Source: Pelobacter sp. UBA6093
Lineage (GTDB): Bacteria > Desulfobacterota > Desulfuromonadia > Desulfuromonadales > Syntrophotaleaceae
Assembly (NCBI GenBank): GCA_002435955.1
Contig: DIWZ01000032.1
Coordinates: 195,641 to 259,640, forward strand
DNA length: 64,000 nt
Direction of reading: 5' to 3'
Under the pieces are notes generated by a model, which was given only the letters and a program-made list of their open reading frames with translations, was not told the origin of the DNA and ran no database searches. Shown here in pieces: positions 26,956 to 36,484 of the stretch (positions are counted from its first letter, which is position 1; each line of letters opens with the position of its first letter). A program made the translations under genes and the position numbers.

Positions 26956-27233
26956 CTTCTATCCCCCTTGCGCAATCCTTTTCAAAAATCCTATCACACT
27001 TCCCCCACCACTTCCAAGTGCGGCAGATTCTCAGAGTTCCGTGCGAGATGTCGCGTCAAATAATTCGAGGTATTATTGCTGCCGGCAAACCAGCCCAATG
27101 CAGGCAGCGTCAAAACGAGTTGGGATTCACCGCCCGGTTTTGCTTCGGAGTTCTGGTTTAGTCTGTTATACTCCAGACGCCTCAGTTTTCTTCATGAACA
27201 ATTTCCATAACATCCTATCACCAAGGAGGATCC

Positions 27234-28238
27234 ATGCCATCTCAATATCCGGGAGGGGACCTGCACGACCTGGCCAGGCGTATCAAACAAAACAAGTCCA
27301 CACCACAACTGGTGCTCATTGCGGTTATCGGCCTGCTGCTGCTGATCAGCCTCACCAGCAGCTTCTACAAGGTGGACACCGAGGAAACCGGCGTCGTGTT
27401 GCGTTTCGGCCGGTTCAACAGTTTTGCGGAACCGGGGCTGCACCTGAAACTCCCCTTCGGCATCGACCGGGCCTACAAAGTCAAGACCGGGCGGGTACTC
27501 AAGGAGGAATTCGGTTTTCGCACCGTTCAGGCCGGGGTGCGCAGCACCTACACCAAAAGAAACCTGGAGGATGAATCCCTGACCCTGACCGGAGATCTCA
27601 ACGTCAGCGATATCGAATGGATTGTCCAATACCAGATCGCCGACCCGTTCAAATTCCTGTTTCGCATTCACGAACCGGAAGCCACCATCCGCGACCTTGC
27701 CGAGGCGATGGTACGCAAGGTAGTGGGCAACTCCAACGTCAGTGAGGTGTTGACCACCGAGCGAGAGGTCCTGGCTAACAGCATCCAGAAGGATCTGCAG
27801 GCAAGTCTCAACTACTATGATATTGGCGTGCGCATCGTCACCGTCAAATTCCAGGATGTCAACCCCCCGAACGCGGTCAAAGCCGCTTTCAACGAAGTCA
27901 ACGAAGCCGAGCAGCAAAAAGAAAGCCTGATCTTCCAGGCCCGCGAACAGTATAACCGCGAAGTGCCCAAGGCCCGCGGCGTGGCCCGCCGCACCATCCA
28001 GGAGGCCCAGGGCTTCGCCATTGAACGCATCAACAAGGCGCAGGGTGAAACGAGCCGCTTCCTCGCCCTGTATGCCGAATACCGCAAAGCGCCGGATGTC
28101 ACCCGTCAGCGCCTGTACCTGGAAACCCTGGAACAGGTGCTGCCCAAACTCGACGAGATCTACATTATGGATAAAAAAGGGTCCGGGGCCCTGCCCCTGC
28201 TCCCCCTGCGCACTGAAAACAAAGGAGGCCAGCAATGA
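27234..28238 (+). CDS. hflK: HflK, SPFH-domain membrane protein of the FtsH regulator complex
   Basis: HflK and HflC form a large periplasmic cage around the FtsH protease and modulate its activity on membrane proteins. The 334-residue product has a short cytoplasmic N-terminus, one transmembrane helix (about 27-44), the SPFH/band-7 domain beginning TEETGVVLRFGRF, and a long C-terminal helix (EQYNREVPKARGVARRTIQE). It is shorter at the N-terminus than E. coli HflK, lacking the Gly-rich tract. SD AAGGAGG precedes ATG 27234. hflC overlaps by 4 nt (ATGA). Confidence 0.95.
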   Translation: MPSQYPGGDLHDLARRIKQNKSTPQLVLIAVIGLLLLISLTSSFYKVDTEETGVVLRFGRFNSFAEPGLHLKLPFGIDRAYKVKTGRVLKEEFGFRTVQAGVRSTYTKRNLEDESLTLTGDLNVSDIEWIVQYQIADPFKFLFRIHEPEATIRDLAEAMVRKVVGNSNVSEVLTTEREVLANSIQKDLQASLNYYDIGVRIVTVKFQDVNPPNAVKAAFNEVNEAEQQKESLIFQAREQYNREVPKARGVARRTIQEAQGFAIERINKAQGETSRFLALYAEYRKAPDVTRQRLYLETLEQVLPKLDEIYIMDKKGSGALPLLPLRTENKGGQQ

Positions 28239-29167
28239 AATCGCCGCTGTTGCTATTGGTTGCCGTGCTGCTGGTCATAGGTTTTATGCAAGCACCGCTA
28301 TTCATCGTCGAGGAAGGCCATCAAGCCCTGGTCACCCAGTTCGGCAAGCCGGTCAGCGATGTGCTCGGACCTGGTCTGCACTGGAAGATCCCTTTCATAC
28401 AGAAGGTGCACCGTTTCGAGAAGCGGATCCTGAAATGGGACGGAGATCCCAACCAGATCCCGACCAAGGATAAACGCTACATCTTCCTGGACACCACCGC
28501 CCGCTGGCGCATCGCCGACCCCTTGTTGTTCTACAAGACCGTCGCCACCCAGCATGGCGCCCAGAGCCGGCTCGATGACATCATCGACTCGGTCGTGCGC
28601 GACGCGGTCTCCGGGCATCTGCTGGTCGAATTGGTGCGAGGCAGCGACTATCGCGCCCCCGGCAGTGTGGTGGAGGAGATCGAGATCGAAGGCGTGCCCG
28701 TTTCCCCGGATCAACTGGTCGGTCGCGAGGAGATCCTGGCCAACCTGCTTGAAAAAGCCCGGGCCAGCACCCCGGAATACGGCATCGAGCTCATCGACGT
28801 GCAGATCAAGCGCATCAATTACGTCGAACAGGTCCGCCAGCGAGTCTATGAGCGAATGATTTCCGAACGCAAAAAGGTCGCCGCCGAGTTCCGTAGCGAA
28901 GGCGAAGGTGAAAAAGCCGACATCCTCGGCCAGATGGGTAAAGAACTGAAAAGCATTACCTCCCAGGCCTACCGCGAAGCCGAGGAAATCCGCGGCCGGG
29001 CCGACGCCGAAGCGGCCTCCATCTATGCCGCGGCTTACGGCAAGGACCGCGAGTTCTACGCGTTCATGCGGACTCTCGAGTCCTACCGTAAGGCGGTCGG
29101 CAAAAACGGTAAACTGGTGCTCAGCACCGACAGCGACTTTTACCGCTATCTGCAGGAAATCCGGTAA
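28235..29167 (+). CDS. hflC: HflC, SPFH-domain partner of HflK
   Basis: 310 residues with an N-terminal transmembrane helix (LLLLVAVLLVIGFMQAPLFIV), the band-7 domain (EEGHQALVTQFGKPV) and the helical tail with AEFRSEGEGEKADILG and ARADAEAA-like ARG-rich helix typical of HflC. ATG 28235 overlaps the hflK stop, so the two are translationally coupled, as expected for a complex with equal copy numbers. A bidirectional hairpin follows at 29196. Confidence 0.95.
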   Translation: MKSPLLLLVAVLLVIGFMQAPLFIVEEGHQALVTQFGKPVSDVLGPGLHWKIPFIQKVHRFEKRILKWDGDPNQIPTKDKRYIFLDTTARWRIADPLLFYKTVATQHGAQSRLDDIIDSVVRDAVSGHLLVELVRGSDYRAPGSVVEEIEIEGVPVSPDQLVGREEILANLLEKARASTPEYGIELIDVQIKRINYVEQVRQRVYERMISERKKVAAEFRSEGEGEKADILGQMGKELKSITSQAYREAEEIRGRADAEAASIYAAAYGKDREFYAFMRTLESYRKAVGKNGKLVLSTDSDFYRYLQEIR

Positions 29168-29195
29168 AAACTTTCATCCAAGTCGACCATGCAAT

Positions 29196-29228
29196 AAAAG
29201 CGGAACAGTGAAGACTGTTCCGCTTTTC
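29196..29228. terminator. Terminator hairpin after hflC (bidirectional)
   Basis: AAAAGCGGAACAG (29196-29208) / CTGTTCCGCTTTT (29215-29227), a perfect 13-bp stem with an A run on one side and a T run on the other. It separates hflKC from the convergent minus-strand island. Confidence 0.9.
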
Positions 29229-29256
29229 ATTTTAAACCATTTGGGTCGGCCGACAC

Positions 29257-29538
29257 TCAGTCAAAGAGCAATATTACGATCATTGCTGCCGCCAGATAGA
29301 AAACGGGATAGATCCAGAGCATGTAATGGTCGACCTTCTGCACCCAGGCGATCATCCCGGTCAACTCCAGCCGGCGGATGATCACGTTGAAGATCAGCAC
29401 CAGGCTGGTCACTAGAAAACCGGCAACGATGATCGAGTCCATAAAGGTGAGATAACCGAGGCGGGGCAGGTCCCCGGAGATGGTGAAGTTGAAGGCGACG
29501 AAAATCAGCAGGTTGGTGCCGGCCGCTGTTCTCCCTTT
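29257..29538 (-). pseudogene. Remnant of a pentameric ligand-gated ion channel (end of M2, M3, M4)
   Basis: The minus-strand frame from 29538 to the stop at 29257 encodes NLLIFVAFNFTISGDLP, then a helix from YLTFMDSIIVAGFLVTSLV and a final helix WIYPVFYLAAAMIVILLF. This order (end of pore helix M2, the conserved Pro of the M2-M3 loop, M3, a polar loop, M4) and wording match the C-terminus of prokaryotic pLGICs such as GLIC. An in-frame TGA at 29541-29539 and the adjacent DUF3313 gene leave no room for the extracellular domain, M1 and most of M2. A 9-bp repeat, AGGGAGAAC, flanks the truncation point on the minus strand. Confidence 0.7.
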
Positions 29539-29567
29539 TCATCGGTTGACCGTTCTCCCTGCCGGGG

Positions 29568-30221
29568 CTATAATTCGTGCGCTTCGTCCAGAAACTCACG
29601 CAGTCTTTTCGCCCAGAATTCGAAGGCATCCTTGGCCGAACCGGTCTTCGTATAACCGGAGAGCTTGCCGCCCGCATGGTGGTCCACGGCGGCGGCGATC
29701 CGCGTGTTGGTCATGCTGTCCAAAGCTTCCATCTCCATGCTCGCCGAGCCGACCCCGGTATGTTCCCCGGTGGCTCCTTTCTTGATAATGGAGACTGCCA
29801 GGCCGATCGGCAGCACGGTCGACACCGCATTCATTACCGGTTTGGCAAACTCGACGTCGGTGATGGCCACCCGCAGGCGCACCACATCCGGCCCCGGTTC
29901 CGACACCAGCGGGTAAGCATCCTGCAGTTCCTTGATCATCGCCTCGTGAAAATCGTCGGCCAGTTCCTTCAGCTTGTCCGCCTCCAACCCCTGCAGGGCC
30001 GAATCCTCCGTAGGATAAAAAAGCACATGATCGAGCAATATTTTGTCGTACTTGGCGAAATCGACCCCTGGTTTGAGGTAGCGCAAATCCGCTCCATCCT
30101 TGGGGCCAGGGGAGAGTTCCGGATAGGGGTCGAGAAACCCGGAGTGCTCCGTCTTGGTGGCCGCGCACCCGGCCAGGAGAATTGTCAGAATAAAAAAAAG
30201 CGGCACCCATGTCCTTTTCAT
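29568..30221 (-). CDS. DUF3313-family lipoprotein
   Basis: A 217-residue exported lipoprotein: signal peptide MKRTWVPLFFILTILLAGC with lipobox LAGC (Cys19), then a domain matching DUF3313 (SGFLDPYPELSPG, YDKILLDHVLFYP, VVRLRVAITDVEFAKPVMN, SIIKKGATGEHTGVG, ASMEMEALDSMTNTRIAA). Function unknown; family members sit in the envelope. The start ATG 30221 has GAGGAG upstream; the frame extends further but without a signal peptide at the right place. It is the first complete gene of the minus-strand island as counted from hflC. Confidence 0.8.
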   Translation of the reverse strand: MKRTWVPLFFILTILLAGCAATKTEHSGFLDPYPELSPGPKDGADLRYLKPGVDFAKYDKILLDHVLFYPTEDSALQGLEADKLKELADDFHEAMIKELQDAYPLVSEPGPDVVRLRVAITDVEFAKPVMNAVSTVLPIGLAVSIIKKGATGEHTGVGSASMEMEALDSMTNTRIAAAVDHHAGGKLSGYTKTGSAKDAFEFWAKRLREFLDEAHEL

Positions 30222-30477
30222 GATCGATCTCCTCTCGATGGATTGACAATCAGACAACGCGTTTCCGGCATCACCGCCAAGTCGCAAACCTTCTTTGATG
30301 CTTTCGCAAGAAACCCTGCAGGTCCCTATCGGCTGCGGCAACCAAACAATTCTTCAGGGTTTTGATGTGATTTTCCCTGGTGCATGTGCGAATCACGGGT
30401 TTCATATTTCCTCCTCATTTTCGACGGCGGCGGCCCCGCCAGGAATCGCCGGTCACGGCATTCGTTGACCGTGCGGC

Positions 30478-32153
<1,676 letters not shown>

Positions 32154-32154
<1 letters not shown>

Positions 32155-32564
32155 CACAAACCTCCTTTACGGAAGGAATCTCCCCCCCTGCGCGAGAGGC
32201 GGTTCACCGGCCCGCGAATGAGCAGATAGGGAATAAAAGCCAGAATTGCGGCCACGATGAGCGCCTCGCCGAGATAGAACGATCGAAGGACTATGAATTG
32301 GTAGACTGCGTCGATCAGGATCGCGAGGACAAAGATCTTGCCCACCGCTTTCCATCCAGCCTGCAACAACTCCCGCCGATGCTCCGAGTCGGTGAATACG
32401 GCCCAGCCATAGGGCGCCTTCCTCTCCCGGGCATCTTTCCTTCCGTCCCGGATGGCAAAGATGGCGGCCATGACGGGCTGGAGGATCATCCGGAACTTCA
32501 TGGGGCCGCTCACCCGGTCCGCCAGGTCTTCAAAAATTCTCATAAGAAAATCATCCATAGCCAT
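32154..32564 (-). CDS. Small integral membrane protein of unknown function
   Basis: A 136-residue protein with an amphipathic N-terminal half and two hydrophobic helices (about 82-100 and 103-123) joined by a short turn. I recognise no family. The segment KFRMILQPVMAAIFAIRDG suggests membrane association. It overlaps mscS by one base and is probably co-translated with it, so it may be a channel accessory. AGGAG precedes the ATG at 32564; a second ATG at 32558 is at a more usual distance. Confidence 0.6.
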
Positions 32565-32684
32565 CCGCTCCTGTCATTCGGCTTTCAGTTTATCTCGATT
32601 TGGGCTGCCGTCAGCATGGCGTTGGCGGAGGTGGTGGTGATGCTCAGCGGTCTCGAGCTTCCTAGTGGGCCAGCTCAAAGCTCA

Positions 32685-33191
32685 TTATTCTCCTTGAATC
32701 TCGCAGCTTTCTTCGCATCCCTGCGTCTTTTTCCCGAAAGCAGGAAGCGGTGCCCGTTTCACCAGAAAATAGCTGGCGGCTAGCGCCAGGATCAGGCTGG
32801 AAAATCCGAAAAGGATCAGCGGTTCGATATGATGAAGATCGATTTCCAGCACATGGCGTCCCATGGCAATCAGGCCGACCAGCAGGATCACCTCGACCCG
32901 AACGCAGTGCTCCCGGAAATAGACCTTGACCGTGTCGAGCAGTTCGAGGCCGAGGAGCACCAGCAGTATCCCGGAAAAGGCCCGCAATGCGGCTTGCTGA
33001 ACCTCCCCTATTCCGTGGATGGTGGTGACGAACGATCCCACCCTGGTCACAAAGAGATAGGTCACGACGACCAGGATAATCGCGACGACCACGACCAGCA
33101 GCAGAGCCAGCGCTGCCACAACGATTTTCTCGAACTTCTCCACCGGCGATCCCCAGCGGGGAATTTTATCGTGTGTTTTCTCTGCAGACAT
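32685..33191 (-). CDS. PsiE-family membrane protein (phosphate-starvation-inducible)
   Basis: 168 residues with four hydrophobic helices (about 24-50, 66-86, 98-112, 124-146). Features like LLLVLLGLELLDTVKVYF and VEVILLVGLIAMGRHVLEID match the PsiE family. In E. coli psiE is induced by phosphate starvation; its biochemical role is unknown. Here it lies among channel and stress-related envelope genes, which fits a general envelope role. ATG 33191 follows AAGGCGG. Confidence 0.75.
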   Translation of the reverse strand: MSAEKTHDKIPRWGSPVEKFEKIVVAALALLLVVVVAIILVVVTYLFVTRVGSFVTTIHGIGEVQQAALRAFSGILLVLLGLELLDTVKVYFREHCVRVEVILLVGLIAMGRHVLEIDLHHIEPLILFGFSSLILALAASYFLVKRAPLPAFGKKTQGCEESCEIQGE

Positions 33192-33306
33192 CCGCTACCG
33201 CCTTTCCAAAAAAAGAATCATTTCAGGGAGATAAAGGTCACCTCAAAGGTGGGGCCCTAGTCCGGGCCGACATCAGATGTGTCGGCGTATACAGCAGGGC
33301 GTGTCA

Positions 33307-34407
33307 CTACGTCTTCGCCGCAAGGGGGAGGACGAGATTGATTGCCACATACCCAAGCAGGAAGATGGAGAAAGAAACATGGTCAAAAAACCGGCGCAGT
33401 CGCTCCTGACCCAGGGTGTCCTGGAGGTAGAGCGAAATTGCCGACTGGACCAGGACGAGAAAGATCGTGAAGAGGCCGGTGGCATTGACCAGGCTGACCA
33501 GCGTGAACCGGTCCGAAGGGGGCAGGAGCGAGGACACATATACATTGTTCCCCACCGCGGCGAAGAAACCTCCCACCGGCAATCCGAAACGAGGATCCAC
33601 ATGGATCGGTTTGATGAAAAGGACGATGAGCGCGATGGCCACGGAGGCGAAGAGCGCCTGGAACATCTTCAGATAGATACCAAAACTTTCGGGCACTATC
33701 AGCAGGCCGAACGCAAGTTCGGAGCGGGCCACCGTTTTCCCGCCCGCAGAGGCAGAATCACCCCGTCCGGATCTGGCTTCCACCATGAGCCCACCCAGTT
33801 TCAAACCGCGCGGCAAGGCGTCAGGACCGATCTTGCTGCTACTATTATCGGCGACATAACGCACTTCATGGGTGGCATCCTCCACCTGCACTAGCAGACC
33901 TTCGTCACTAAAAGGGAAACGCGAGGCATCGAACGATTTCGTCATCCGCGCCACCACATGATACTCTGCGGAGTGTTCCATTCCGCTTCTGGAACTCTCC
34001 ACTTTCTCCCGCTGCAGGATCTGGCCGTTGGCAAGGCGGAAACTTTCTCCGGGGTTGACGCCATCGCCGGTCCAGCGAAAGAAGAGATTGAAGTCCGCGG
34101 TCCAGGCGGCCTCCCTCATAGCGAACTCGCCGAGGTGGTTCATGATCAACCCCACCTGCACGTCCACCGGGCTTGTCCCGGTAGGGGTCCGGGCAGAGGC
34201 CGGGGCGTTCAATTCGGTGGGTAGCAGCGACATCCGGGTTTCCCGGAGTTTCACGGTCTCGGATGCGTAGCCACGCAGCAGACCGGTGCCAAAGTACACC
34301 CCCAGCGCATACAGAAACAGCAGACCTGCCGCCCAGAGCATTACGAAACGATACCCGCCGGGAGGGATGGTGTCTTTACCCTTTGTCAGGATCACTTGCT
34401 TTCCCAT
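33307..34407 (-). CDS. Pentameric ligand-gated ion channel-like protein
   Basis: A 366-residue protein with an N-terminal membrane anchor (about 20-45), an extracellular beta domain (about 75-235) and four C-terminal helices. The beta domain has VQVGLIMNHLGEFAMREAAW, TADFNLFFRW and FPFSDEGLLVQVED, close to the bacterial pLGIC patterns for strands beta1-beta2 and the 'Pro-loop' region; the vertebrate Cys-loop cysteines are absent, as in other bacterial members. Helices: M1 (KMFQALFASVAIALIVLFI), M2 (about DPRFGLPVGGFFAAVGNNVY), M3 (VSLVNATGLFTIFLVLVQ), M4 (SFSIFLLGYVAINLVLPL). ATG 34407 is 6 nt after GAGGA. Ligand and ion are unknown; family call moderately sure. Confidence 0.65.
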   Translation of the reverse strand: MGKQVILTKGKDTIPPGGYRFVMLWAAGLLFLYALGVYFGTGLLRGYASETVKLRETRMSLLPTELNAPASARTPTGTSPVDVQVGLIMNHLGEFAMREAAWTADFNLFFRWTGDGVNPGESFRLANGQILQREKVESSRSGMEHSAEYHVVARMTKSFDASRFPFSDEGLLVQVEDATHEVRYVADNSSSKIGPDALPRGLKLGGLMVEARSGRGDSASAGGKTVARSELAFGLLIVPESFGIYLKMFQALFASVAIALIVLFIKPIHVDPRFGLPVGGFFAAVGNNVYVSSLLPPSDRFTLVSLVNATGLFTIFLVLVQSAISLYLQDTLGQERLRRFFDHVSFSIFLLGYVAINLVLPLAAKT

Positions 34408-34603
34408 AGCCATTCCTCACTTCGGAAGCTGAAATTGTCAGACGTGATCGTTCGTGGAGATCCTCCGCTGAATCACGATCGAGGGCGGGCCGCAATGCGC
34501 AGCCGGCAACCCGAATCAAGCCATGCAACAGATCTCGGCGTTCAGTTGGCGGCGCGGTGCGGGTTCGTCACCGCTGCTTCCTTCCGTGGTTGCCTGCCTG
34601 CTC

Positions 34604-35014
34604 TCACTTCGGGAACAGAAAGGTGAGTTGAGCCCGTGCGCCCCAGTCCTCGGGACCGCCGTCGGGAGAATCGACCCAGTAGCGGGCTCCGGCGCCGATC
34701 TGGATCGGCAGTTTGCCGATTTTAAGCAACTGGCTGACAACGAAATCGACCGGCACCGACCACTCGCTGTTCTCCCAGTCGTAGGTCGACTCGGTGTTCA
34801 GGCTGAGGGTCGTTTTGGTCTTGGTGATGTAGCTCAGAAAGGGCTGCAGGAACGTTGCGCTGATGTCGGCACGGTCGTCCTCGCCGGGCACGGACCAGAC
34901 ATGGTTGGCCAGCTTCTTCGCCAGATCGGCTTCTTCCTGGGCCAAGGCCGGGGTGATGAACATCAACCCGAAAAGAAGTGCCGTCAGTGCCATGATTTTT
35001 ACGCTTTGCATCAT
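34604..35014 (-). CDS. Outer-membrane transporter-like protein, internally deleted copy
   Basis: This 136-residue protein has a signal peptide (MALTALLFGLMFITPALAQ), then EADLAKKLAN joined directly to HVWSVPGEDD. Its last 99 residues match the C-terminus of the protein at 39044-39856 at 90 of 99 positions by my manual alignment, including the terminal strand LTFLFPK. Compared with that copy, 132 residues are missing in frame, exactly between two LAN segments. The nucleotide junction is an 11-bp direct repeat (GGTTGGCCAGC) present twice in the full copy, 396 bp apart. A half-size barrel is unlikely to form the original channel. SD AAGGAAAGG is present. It follows the maturase gene at 35062. 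Confidence 0.75.
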   Translation of the reverse strand: MMQSVKIMALTALLFGLMFITPALAQEEADLAKKLANHVWSVPGEDDRADISATFLQPFLSYITKTKTTLSLNTESTYDWENSEWSVPVDFVVSQLLKIGKLPIQIGAGARYWVDSPDGGPEDWGARAQLTFLFPK

Positions 35015-35061
35015 AATCCTTTCCTTGGAGTGTCGGACCCGGGACAGCCATCATCCAGGCG

Positions 35062-36375
35062 TCATCCGGCGCGACCCCCATTCTGTTTCCCTGCGGCGCC
35101 CGCCCCCGGACGGATCACCAGCGGCCCCTTGACCGCCTCCATCACCAGGGAGGCGGAATGCCCGTTTTCCAGCAAAGTGGTTATCGCCCGCAGGTATTTG
35201 CGGATGTGGCGAAAGAACTTGCGATAGCCGGAACAAAGATAGTGCAATCCCGGTTCATCGTAATGGCTTTGCGCGAAACGGTGCTTGGGGCAGCCACCCT
35301 GGCAGGCCTTGAGCACATCGCACTCCCGGCACCAGCGCGGCAGAGCGGTTTCCTTGCCTATGCCGAAGCCCGTTTGCAGCGAGGCCTCGACCATTTGCGT
35401 CAGGTCGTCGGTCAGGATGTTGCCGAGCTTATACTGCGGATAAACGTAGTGGTCGCAGGCGAACAGGTCGCCGTTGTGCTCGATCACCACCGAGCGTCCG
35501 CACTGTTTGGCATGGATACAGACGGGGCAGGGGTTGCCGAGCCAGGCGTTGAGCGCCCACTCGAAGTTCATGATGAAGGTTTTGCCGACGTCGCTGCGCA
35601 CCCATTCCTCGTAGATGGCGATGAGGAAGTCGCCGTACTCCTCGGGTAGTATCGTCCAGGGGGTGACCTCGGTATTCCGCTCCTCCCGGTCGAGCACGGC
35701 CGGTCCGGCCAGGTTAAGCCCCAGTTCTCGCTCGGCCGCTGCGGGGAGCCGCTCGATGATCGGCACGAACTGGATGAACTCGACCCCCTGCTCTCTGAAG
35801 AAACGGTAGACCTCCAGCGGTCGACGCGCCGTCTCCCGGGCGACGCTGGCCATGACGTTGTATTCCACGCCATGCTTCTGCAGCAGCTTCATCCCGCGCA
35901 TCACCGCATCGAAGGACCCCTGCCCCTGCCTGTTGCGGCGGTAGCGGTCGTGAATTTCGTGCGGTCCGTCGAGGCTGATCCCCACCATGAAATGGTGCCG
36001 CTTCAAAAAGCGGCACCATTCATCGGTAAGAAGCGTCCCGTTGGTCTGCAGGGAATTGCGGATAATCTTGCGCCCGGCAAAGGAGCGCTGCAGTTCGACT
36101 ACTCTCCGGAAGAAATCAACCCCCAATAGGGTTGGCTCTCCGCCCTGCCAGACAAACTCGACGACGGGCGTCGGTTGGGCTTCGACATGTTTATGGATGA
36201 AAGCGGTCAGGACCTCGTCCGACATCCGGAAATTTTCTCCGGAATCGAACAGCGCCTGCTTCTCCAGGTAGAAACAGTAGGCGCAGTCGAGGTTGCACGC
36301 CGGGCCGATCGGCTTGGCCACGATGTGGAGTCCGGGAATGTCAACTTTCGATCGGGGTTGATCAGTTCCAGTCAT
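35062..36375 (-). CDS. Anaerobic sulfatase-maturating enzyme (radical SAM, SPASM)
   Basis: anSME converts the active-site Cys or Ser of sulfatases to formylglycine without oxygen. The 437-residue protein has the radical SAM motif CNLDCAYC (about 28-35), FVWQGGEPTLLG, the SLDGP strand, DxxFIQFVPIIER and a C-terminal SPASM region with many cysteines (CPVCIHAKQCG, LFACDHYVYPQYKLGN, CRECDVLKACQGGCPKHRF) for two auxiliary [4Fe-4S] clusters. It sits downstream of the Ser-type sulfatase gene (110 nt away), its obvious substrate. This is the intact copy of a duplicated gene; the other copy (39939-41260) is frameshifted. Confidence 0.93.
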   Translation of the reverse strand: MTGTDQPRSKVDIPGLHIVAKPIGPACNLDCAYCFYLEKQALFDSGENFRMSDEVLTAFIHKHVEAQPTPVVEFVWQGGEPTLLGVDFFRRVVELQRSFAGRKIIRNSLQTNGTLLTDEWCRFLKRHHFMVGISLDGPHEIHDRYRRNRQGQGSFDAVMRGMKLLQKHGVEYNVMASVARETARRPLEVYRFFREQGVEFIQFVPIIERLPAAAERELGLNLAGPAVLDREERNTEVTPWTILPEEYGDFLIAIYEEWVRSDVGKTFIMNFEWALNAWLGNPCPVCIHAKQCGRSVVIEHNGDLFACDHYVYPQYKLGNILTDDLTQMVEASLQTGFGIGKETALPRWCRECDVLKACQGGCPKHRFAQSHYDEPGLHYLCSGYRKFFRHIRKYLRAITTLLENGHSASLVMEAVKGPLVIRPGAGAAGKQNGGRAG

Positions 36376-36484
36376 GATCGATACGGCACCTTTCCCTCAT
36401 TGGATAGGTTCGGGGCGCTCCCTGATGCTGATCTCGCCTGCCGCCCTCTGCGCGTTACAGCCTCGGTTGGGCTGGGGAATTCAC